Assembly (NCBI GenBank): GCA_964452045.1
Contig: CAYVKM010000067.1
Span: forward strand, 1 to 21,452
Direction: 5' to 3'
Origin: CAYVKM01 sp964452045
GTDB lineage: Bacteria > Calditrichota > Calditrichia > RBG-13-44-9
Length of the DNA stretch: 21,452 nt
Below the pieces are notes generated by a model that saw nothing but the letters and a program-made list of their open reading frames with translations, had not been told where the DNA came from and made no database searches. The translations under genes and the position numbers were made by a program. Numbering within the stretch: position 1 is the stretch's first letter; each line of letters starts with the position of its first letter. This document shows positions 16,169 to 21,452 of this stretch, piece after piece.

Positions 16169-16531
16169 ATGAACCGGCATAAAATGAAGAATGAAAGAAA
16201 AGAACGAATCGAGAAAGAAGTGGAAAAAACACTTCAGCAACTGGATCGGTTTGAAAAGCTGGAGAGTGATCCTTTTTTCTATACCCGTTTACAAGCAAGG
16301 ATAAAAAGCACTCAAGACCAGCCTCTGTCATCCGGATTATCATCTTTCATTGGCAGGTACTTCCGGCTGGCTTTTCTGGTTCTGCTCCTGGTTCTTAATC
16401 TGATATCCGCTCTGCTTGTTTTTCAGAACCGGAATTCAAGTTCCGATACCCAAACAAGCAACATCTCATCCTTTGCCGATGAATATTCCATAAATGATAA
16501 AAGCTATGATGAATACTTTACCAACAATTAG
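16169..16531 (+). CDS. Small single-helix membrane protein, probable anti-sigma factor
   Basis: 120 residues; AGGA eight bases before the ATG. A charged N-terminal segment (about 1-50; RKERIEKEVEKTLQQLDRFEKLESDPFFYTRLQARI) precedes one transmembrane helix at about 65-87 and a short Ser/Asp/Asn-rich outer tail. It has no zinc-binding HxxxCxxC motif of the classic ZAS anti-sigma group. Position (directly after an ECF sigma gene), topology (N-in, one helix) and the following periplasmic sensor-like gene support an anti-sigma role, comparable in layout to CnrY/NccY-type small anti-sigma factors. Function is inferred from context only. Confidence 0.6.
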   Translation: MNRHKMKNERKERIEKEVEKTLQQLDRFEKLESDPFFYTRLQARIKSTQDQPLSSGLSSFIGRYFRLAFLVLLLVLNLISALLVFQNRNSSSDTQTSNISSFADEYSINDKSYDEYFTNN

Positions 16532-16539
16532 GTGATGGT

Positions 16540-17154
16540 ATGGACCTGTTTAGTAAAAACCGTTTTGCTTTGATAAGCATCATTACCCTGGTGGTGCTGA
16601 ACATTTTTACCCTGACCCTGCTCTGGATTTTCCATTTCCGGCAACCGGAGCGGGTACCACCACCGTTTGACCGGAGAGCTGCCAGAGTGGAAAAATTTCT
16701 GGAGCGGAGGCTGAATTTATCACCGGAACAGGCAACCGAGTTCAAGCAACTACGCCGGCAGCACTTCCAGGAATCAATGGTTGTGATGAATGAAATCCGG
16801 GAATTGAAGGAAAAAATGCTGGACGAAGTTTTCTCCAAGGATCCGGATTCGTTAGTGGTCAAAGATTTGGCCGAACAAATTGGCAACAAAGAAGCCGAAA
16901 GAGAATGGTTATTATACACCCATTTTCGGGAATTGCGGGATGTCTGCACCCCGGAACAACGGGTTAAACTTGAGCAAATCTTTCAGAAAATTTTCGAGGG
17001 TATGCAGCAAGGTGTTCCCCTGGAAATGCTAGGCCGGCCTGGCCGACGGCCGATGATTGATAGAGAAAAACATTTCCCGGAAGATGACTTTCATCATCAT
17101 GGAAGAGAACGAAGAAATAATTCTCCTGCGGATCAAAGTGATAGCACAAGGTAA
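16540..17154 (+). CDS. Membrane-anchored Spy/CnrX-like putative periplasmic sensor
   Basis: 204 residues; an AGGTGA sequence lies just before the ATG, eight bases after the previous stop. An uncleaved N-terminal anchor (about 9-32) is followed by a helical domain of the Spy/metal-resistance type with LSPEQ at 60-64 and CTPEQ at 136-140. In the second, Cys replaces the usual Leu. The C-terminal tail is Arg/Asp/His-rich with HHH at 185-187 and could bind metal. CnrX, the cobalt/nickel sensor that holds a membrane anti-sigma factor, has the same anchor-plus-helical-hairpin design. The call as sensor rests on that resemblance and on the sigma/anti-sigma neighbours; a chaperone role is the main alternative. 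Confidence 0.7.
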   Translation: MDLFSKNRFALISIITLVVLNIFTLTLLWIFHFRQPERVPPPFDRRAARVEKFLERRLNLSPEQATEFKQLRRQHFQESMVVMNEIRELKEKMLDEVFSKDPDSLVVKDLAEQIGNKEAEREWLLYTHFRELRDVCTPEQRVKLEQIFQKIFEGMQQGVPLEMLGRPGRRPMIDREKHFPEDDFHHHGRERRNNSPADQSDSTR

Positions 17155-17198
17155 AAAGTGATTAAAGACTTGTTCTGTCAGCAGACATTTTTCCTGCT

Positions 17199-19154
17199 TT
17201 AAGTAGAGGAACTCTCCTTTTTATATTGTCCAATCCGATAAACGATTAAACCAATGATAAACACACCGAAGATCACCAGGCTAATCCACAGAAACTGTTT
17301 GGGTGGTATGCCGGGATGTCTCAATTGTGCCCTGTTCACTCCATTTAATTCAAGAATATAGGCCTCTATTTGGGCAATCTGCTGCTGGGTCAGGACATGG
17401 GAATCCCCGAAATTTTGCATGTGCAGTGAAGGATCGGGGCCAGGTGGCGTGCTGCCATGTTGAATGAAACGATCGATATTCTCGGTAAAAGTATTGGCAT
17501 CTCCGTTATATAATACCGAATCAATTGGGTTTAATCCCGGGACAACACCACTCAAAGATCCCGGATTCGGGATGCCTCCCTTTGCTTTAATGCCATGACA
17601 CGACTCACATCTCTGCCGGAACAGAACTGCTCCATGTTTTGGGTTGCCAATATAGTTGACAGCTGGTCCCGGGGGACCAAGATTGGCCAGCACGGTTTCT
17701 GTTGATGGAGCTGTGGTATCAGCAGTGGCTTTAGCTCCGGGAGAGGCAGGTGCCGGTTTCCCTGCTGTAGTTGAAACTCCGGCCGGTGCAGCAGTACCGG
17801 TTCCCAGGCTGAGCAGGTAGTCTGCAATTTCTGCTACCTGCTGATTGTTGATATTGGTAAATGACGGCATTATAGAGGTGGGATCGTGTTTTTTGGGATC
17901 GCGGATCTGAGTTATGATCCATATCTTGGAATGACCTTTGGCAACTTCATGGGAGAGATCCGGGGCAATGGTGCCTCCGGTTCCATTGATACTGTGGCAG
18001 CCCATGCAGCCCAGAGAATGAATCAGTTTTGATCCCTCCCGGGCGGACGATGAGAGATGTGTGGTCGATTCCTGTGCCCCGGTAGCGGCTACCCCCTGGG
18101 CACCGCCGGGATGGCTGTAATATCCGGTTATGGTTAGGGCCAGAACACCAGCCAGAAAAACAAAACCACCAAACATGATGTGTGGTCGTTTGAGCGGATT
18201 CCGGTCTTTTTTCCTATCCAGGAAGGGCAGGAGCACAAACAGTACAATAACCACGATGGGTAAACCTACTGTTCCGACGGGTTCCCATCCTCCTTTAAAT
18301 ACTTTCAATGCCTGATATAAAAACAAAAAATTCCATTCCGGTTTTGGTTGATAGCTATTATCCACCGGATCGGCTGGTCCGCTAAAGGGTGGATTAAAGT
18401 AAGTAATAAGTACAATGATGATAAAAATTATGATAGTACCGGCAAGAACATCGCAGTAAATCTGATCCGGCCAAAATAACCCGATTTTTTTGCGCTTCTT
18501 TTCTTTCCATGGCCCCACGCTGCCAAATTTCCGGAAAGCTACCAGGTGTAGCCCAATAAATGCCATCAGGATGGCGGGCAGTATAGCCACATGCAGGATG
18601 AAAAATCTTGAGAGGGTGAGCTGACCCATGCTCTCACCGCCCCGGATCAGGCGTTTTAGCCAGTCCCCGATATATGGGATGGTCCCGGCAATGCTGGTCC
18701 CTACCTCTGCCGCAAAATAACCTTTTTCGTCCCAGGGGAGCAGTGCCCCGGTAAAAACCATTCCCGCAGTAAGCACTAACAAGGTTACCCCCAGAAGCCA
18801 GGTGAGTTGCCGCGGATTTTTATAAGCGCCCCAGATAAACACCCGAAGCGCATGAAATCCCACCAGTAAAATCATGGCCTGGGCCCCCCAGTAATGGATT
18901 CCGTGAACCAGCCAGCCGAAGGCCACAGAAATTCTAAGATAACTCAGGCTCTGATAGGCATGATCGATGCTGGGAACATAGTAACACATTTGCCAGACTC
19001 CACTGACAACCTGCAGGATAAAAATAACCAGGGTAGCGCTACCGAAAATATAGGCGTAACTGTCACCCCCGGGAATATCTTCTTTCAGGCCCCACTGGAA
19101 AAATGCAGTCAGGGGCCAGCGGTCGTTCAGCCATTTCCAGAGAGATGAGAACAT
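17199..19154 (-). CDS. Cytochrome b fused to two c-type cytochrome domains
   Basis: 651-residue inner-membrane subunit of a Rieske/cytochrome b complex oxidising quinol. GAGGT lies upstream of the ATG. The cytochrome b part is about 1-345, with both halves in one chain. Haem ligands are His87/His101 and His188/His203; the 14-residue gap in the second pair is of b6 type. The Qo motif reads PEWN at 272-275, where bc1 and b6f usually have PEWY. There is no Cys at the position corresponding to Cys35 of b6 (the covalent ci haem). First c domain: CMGCH at 383-387 with Met429 as likely sixth ligand. A Pro/Ala/Thr linker spans about 452-487. Second c domain: CESCH at 516-520 with Met579 as candidate ligand. 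A final membrane helix lies at about 621-640. The fused c domains probably replace a separate cytochrome c1. The Rieske gene lies 13 bases upstream. Confidence 0.95.
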   Translation of the reverse strand: MFSSLWKWLNDRWPLTAFFQWGLKEDIPGGDSYAYIFGSATLVIFILQVVSGVWQMCYYVPSIDHAYQSLSYLRISVAFGWLVHGIHYWGAQAMILLVGFHALRVFIWGAYKNPRQLTWLLGVTLLVLTAGMVFTGALLPWDEKGYFAAEVGTSIAGTIPYIGDWLKRLIRGGESMGQLTLSRFFILHVAILPAILMAFIGLHLVAFRKFGSVGPWKEKKRKKIGLFWPDQIYCDVLAGTIIIFIIIVLITYFNPPFSGPADPVDNSYQPKPEWNFLFLYQALKVFKGGWEPVGTVGLPIVVIVLFVLLPFLDRKKDRNPLKRPHIMFGGFVFLAGVLALTITGYYSHPGGAQGVAATGAQESTTHLSSSAREGSKLIHSLGCMGCHSINGTGGTIAPDLSHEVAKGHSKIWIITQIRDPKKHDPTSIMPSFTNINNQQVAEIADYLLSLGTGTAAPAGVSTTAGKPAPASPGAKATADTTAPSTETVLANLGPPGPAVNYIGNPKHGAVLFRQRCESCHGIKAKGGIPNPGSLSGVVPGLNPIDSVLYNGDANTFTENIDRFIQHGSTPPGPDPSLHMQNFGDSHVLTQQQIAQIEAYILELNGVNRAQLRHPGIPPKQFLWISLVIFGVFIIGLIVYRIGQYKKESSST

Positions 19155-19167
19155 TGCTTTACCTCAT

Positions 19168-19689
19168 TCATACTTTTATTTTTTGTGGAACACCGACTTC
19201 GAACTGTTCCCACTCCACCAGAAGTTCGTTTCCTTGAATTTTTTTGGGAAGCGTATCCAGCGGCCGGGGTGCCGGGCCAGCCAATACTTTTCCGTCTTTA
19301 GCAAAAACGCTCCCATGACAGGGGCAAATAAATTCCCCTTTTTGTTCATTCCAATTATAGCTGCATCCCAAATGCGGACAGATCGGAGAAAAAACCGTAA
19401 CATCATCGGCAGAATGTTTAATGACCCAGACGTCCCGGGTCATGCGCTCTTCAATATAAGCATCCTGTTCAACATCCGGATAGCGAACATTGGTAGGGGT
19501 GCCCTGGGGAACATTTTTTAAATTGGCAACCCGGGAAAAGTGGGTTTTACTAAGGCGGGAAATGGGACCGATGATGAATCCGACAAATGGAATTGCCAGG
19601 ACCAGACTGCCGATAAAGGTAAAGATACCGCTAACGATTTTAAAAAAACGGCGCCTGCTGATATCTCCTGTTGTATTTGAGGTTTCCAT
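19168..19689 (-). CDS. Rieske [2Fe-2S] iron-sulfur protein
   Basis: 173 residues; AGGAGG eight bases before the ATG. The N-terminus SRRRFFK followed by a hydrophobic stretch (about 18-42) is a Tat-type signal that usually stays as the membrane anchor. Cluster-binding boxes are CPHLGC (ligands Cys104 and His106; disulfide Cys109) and CPCHGS (ligands Cys122 and His125; disulfide Cys124), followed by GPAPRPLDTLP, the usual Pro loop. It takes the first electron from quinol at the Qo site of the cytochrome b encoded next and passes it to the c domains. The two genes alone can supply a complete quinol:cytochrome c-type reductase core. Confidence 0.96.
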   Translation of the reverse strand: METSNTTGDISRRRFFKIVSGIFTFIGSLVLAIPFVGFIIGPISRLSKTHFSRVANLKNVPQGTPTNVRYPDVEQDAYIEERMTRDVWVIKHSADDVTVFSPICPHLGCSYNWNEQKGEFICPCHGSVFAKDGKVLAGPAPRPLDTLPKKIQGNELLVEWEQFEVGVPQKIKV

Positions 19690-19761
19690 AGTTATTTCCT
19701 CCTGTTGAAGCTGCCAACCGGATAAGTAGTTTTCACCTTATATTAAGATGTATAAGTGCAC

Positions 19762-19796
19762 TGCTTAAATATACCTATTTGAGAAATAGAAATCAC
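19762..19796 (-). promoter_or_regulatory. Putative promoter of the Rieske/cytochrome b operon
   Basis: Minus strand GTGATT (19796-19791), 17 bases, TATATT (19773-19768) followed by TAAGCA. This is the same TGATTTCT, 14 bases, TATATTTAAGCA arrangement as in front of the thiamine operon. It lies about 75 bases upstream of the Rieske ATG. Confidence 0.5.
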
Positions 19797-19813
19797 AAAA
19801 ATTATGGACGAGG

Positions 19814-19842
19814 TTGACAGATATATAAATTTATAAAATTTT
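19814..19842 (+). promoter_or_regulatory. Possible promoter for the partner-switching genes
   Basis: A consensus TTGACA at 19814-19819 is followed by a very AT-rich tract with only weak -10 candidates (AATTTT at 17 bases spacing). It would give a leader of about 150 bases before the ATG at 19999. The AT richness makes the -10 ambiguous. Confidence 0.3.
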
Positions 19843-19998
19843 AAATGGCAGAAGTTAATCTTAAAATCACTTGGTTAAAAATTACAACAGGAATAAACCG
19901 AGTGATTGGTTGAGAATCTGAATGCGGAATTTATTTGTTATATCATCAGAAATAACTTAATTTGTTCAACTTATGACGTTATAATTGATGGAGAAAAG

Positions 19999-20415
19999 AT
20001 GAATGATAATATAGAACTTAAGATGATTTTGCCCAAGATACCAGATATTGAACTTGTGGCAATTGAGGGTATGGATCGTATGGCCAGGCATATGGGTATT
20101 CCTGAAGAAAAAATCAGTGAGGCGCATGTACTGGTCACCGAAGCGGTAATTAACGGGTTCGAACATTCGGGACAGGAAAATCCGGTGGTGGAGGTGGAGT
20201 TTACCCTGACCCAGGAAAAACTGATTATTTTTGTCAGGGATTTTGGCAAGGGATTTAATCCGGAACAAATTGAAGAACCGGAGATTGATAAAAAGCTGGG
20301 TACAAACCATAAACGTGGCTGGGGACTTAAACTAATGAAATCCATGTCAGATGATTTCCGGGTTGATTCCGATGAGAAGGGAACAAAAATAACAATTATT
20401 AAAAATCTGCAATGA
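19999..20415 (+). CDS. RsbW/SpoIIAB-like anti-sigma factor serine kinase
   Basis: 138 residues. The ATG at 19999 is chosen over a GTG 93 bases upstream because GGAG lies five bases before it and the product then has the normal family length. GHKL ATPase motifs: N-box E48-A-V-I-N52-G-F-E-H56, G1 box DFGKG at 81-85, and G2 region RGWGL at 106-110. Proteins of this type bind ATP, hold a partner (often a sigma factor) and phosphorylate a STAS antagonist. The STAS gene follows 12 bases downstream, and a GAF-domain protein comes next. No sigma factor gene lies in the visible part of this cluster. Confidence 0.92.
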   Translation: MNDNIELKMILPKIPDIELVAIEGMDRMARHMGIPEEKISEAHVLVTEAVINGFEHSGQENPVVEVEFTLTQEKLIIFVRDFGKGFNPEQIEEPEIDKKLGTNHKRGWGLKLMKSMSDDFRVDSDEKGTKITIIKNLQ

Positions 20416-20427
20416 GAAGGAGCAAAA

Positions 20428-20787
20428 ATGGAAGCCGATTTCACACTCACCTCAGAAGTACAGGATGACGTGCTAATTATGCATACCGAGGGCTATGTTA
20501 ATAATGTGGGGGGTGAGAAAATTGCCCGAGAATTCAATAAACATTTTGAACAGGGCCTAAAAAAAGTCGTCATTGATCTTGAGAAAAGTAAAGTTGTCAA
20601 TTCTATTGGGATCTCTTTTCTGATAGAAATTATTGATCAACTGAATGAAAAGGATGGAAAACTTATTTTTACCAATTTGGAACCCGCAATCGAAAAAACC
20701 TTAAGCATTATGGGATTATTTAATTATGCCGGTAAAGAAGCAACAGTTGATGGTGCCTTAAAAACCTTGGTCAAGATAACGGGATAA
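20428..20787 (+). CDS. STAS-domain anti-sigma factor antagonist
   Basis: 119 residues; AAGGAG five bases before the ATG. It is a single STAS domain: a beta-strand start (FTLTSEVQDDVLIMHTEGYV), a helix, the strand KKVVIDLEKSKVVNS, and the key loop NSIGIS at 58-63. Ser59 sits where RsbV/SpoIIAA-type proteins carry the regulatory phosphoserine (DSSG or DSTG); here the motif is N-S-I-G. The fold ends with KLIFTNLEPAIEKTLSIMGLF. In its unphosphorylated form it would capture the kinase encoded just upstream and free that kinase's partner. Confidence 0.92.
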   Translation: MEADFTLTSEVQDDVLIMHTEGYVNNVGGEKIAREFNKHFEQGLKKVVIDLEKSKVVNSIGISFLIEIIDQLNEKDGKLIFTNLEPAIEKTLSIMGLFNYAGKEATVDGALKTLVKITG

Positions 20788-20790
20788 ACA

Positions 20791-21452
20791 GTGGATAATA
20801 TAATTGAACGACTTCGGTTGCAAAGTAATGCCTTTCAGGATAGTTTTAATATGCTCAGCCGGGCTAAAACGCTGGAAGAACTGGCGAATTTTTTTTTTCA
20901 GATATTACGTGGTAATCTTCTGATTCTCAATGCAGCAATTCTTTTTAAAAACAGGGAAAATACAGATTGGCAGGTACTATTTTCTAAACAGAAATCTGAA
21001 CCTGATTATAACCATTTGTTAGATCGGGATAATAAGTTTAGCATTTCCCAGATAAATCATCCCTTATATAAAGTTTTTGTTAATCATCCCCTCACCGATA
21101 ATGCGATTTTTAGAATTTTCTTGGGAGAAAAACTTGACAAATCTGAATATACTGAATTTGATTTAATAGTCCTCCAGTTTTATCTGCAACAATTGGGTGG
21201 CGCTTATCAGTTTTATGTTGCCCGGCAAAAGGAAAAGCAATTGATTTTTAACCTTAACCATCGCGTTCTCCAGTTAAACAGCCTTATAGATACCGGCATT
21301 GAAGTATCCCGTTTACAGGAAAGCAACCAACTTTTGCATCTGGCCCTTGAGCGGGTGTCTGCCCTAACCAACGCCTCCAAAGGAATGTTGCGGATTAAAG
21401 AGGGAAGTCGGGTACTTGAAAAAATGTACTTTCCTTTTCCATTCAAATCAAA
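20791..21452 (+). CDS. GAF-domain protein, N-terminal part; possible RsbU/SpoIIE-type phosphatase
   Basis: Open from a GTG three bases after the STAS stop to the window edge (220 residues plus two bases). Residues about 1-145 are helical with a possible degenerate sensor domain (LEELANFFFQILRGNLLILNAAILF). A short helix (QLIFNLNHRVLQLNSLIDTGIEVSRL, 150-175) links to a recognisable GAF start (ESNQLLHLALERVSALTNASKGMLRIKEGSR). Coupling to an RsbW-like kinase and a STAS protein suggests that the missing C-terminus is a PP2C/SpoIIE serine phosphatase that resets the STAS protein. A sensor kinase is the alternative. The start is inferred from spacing; GGGAT upstream is only a weak ribosome site. 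Confidence 0.75.
   Translation, partial: MDNIIERLRLQSNAFQDSFNMLSRAKTLEELANFFFQILRGNLLILNAAILFKNRENTDWQVLFSKQKSEPDYNHLLDRDNKFSISQINHPLYKVFVNHPLTDNAIFRIFLGEKLDKSEYTEFDLIVLQFYLQQLGGAYQFYVARQKEKQLIFNLNHRVLQLNSLIDTGIEVSRLQESNQLLHLALERVSALTNASKGMLRIKEGSRVLEKMYFPFPFKS

Noticed and set aside
17178..17200. AGCAG ... CTGCT hairpin between the convergent sensor and cytochrome genes
   Set aside because: Only five base pairs with an AT loop and a two- or three-base T run; too weak to call a terminator.
19906..19998. N-terminal extension of the RsbW-like kinase from a GTG
   Set aside because: The extension has no family counterpart; the ATG at 19999 has a good GGAG and gives normal length.

Overview
The window is about 45% GC by eye. 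The gene families suggest a Gram-negative bacterium of the FCB superphylum (Bacteroidota, Ignavibacteria, Calditrichota, Marinimicrobia and relatives). It has a TonB-dependent receptor with an N-terminal carboxypeptidase-D-like domain, lipoproteins, Spy/CpxP-type periplasmic proteins and a Rieske/cytochrome b complex. Promoter-like elements of the form TATATTT recur. The exact phylum cannot be decided from the window. There are no tRNAs, rRNAs, insertion sequences or CRISPR arrays, and no gene-free stretch longer than about 230 bases.

Left part (1-2400): the 3'-truncated end of a galactose-1-phosphate uridylyltransferase gene (minus strand), an SH3-domain lipoprotein of unknown role (minus), and a small DUF2188 protein (plus).

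Thiamine region (2461-7850, minus strand): a TPP riboswitch with a visible terminator/antiterminator platform precedes four tightly packed genes. They encode a TonB-dependent outer-membrane receptor, a Rossmann-fold NAD(P)-binding protein, thiamine pyrophosphokinase and a sodium:solute symporter. Together they form a plausible complete salvage route: outer-membrane uptake, inner-membrane uptake, and conversion to TPP, which then shuts the operon off.

Middle part (7923-17154, plus strand): an orphan two-helix membrane protein, a Spy-like protein with its own terminator, an unknown soluble protein, then a long co-directional cluster. The cluster holds a duplicated-domain Spy-like protein, a TolC-type channel, a MacA-type adaptor, a separate MacB-type ATPase and permease, an ECF sigma factor, a small single-helix protein that is probably the anti-sigma factor, and a membrane-anchored CnrX/Spy-like putative sensor. 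The layout suggests a self-regulated envelope-stress efflux system, analogous in logic to the Cnr metal systems but built on MacAB.

Right part (17155-21452): a two-gene quinol-oxidising complex on the minus strand, made of a Rieske protein and a cytochrome b fused to two c-type cytochrome domains. It is followed on the plus strand by a partner-switching set: an RsbW-like kinase, a STAS antagonist and the N-terminus of a GAF-domain protein cut by the window edge.

The strongest points for follow-up are the riboswitch operon using an SSS-family symporter, the cytochrome b-c-c fusion, the sigma-linked MacAB cluster with three LTxxQ proteins, and two promoters sharing 20 bases at fixed spacing.
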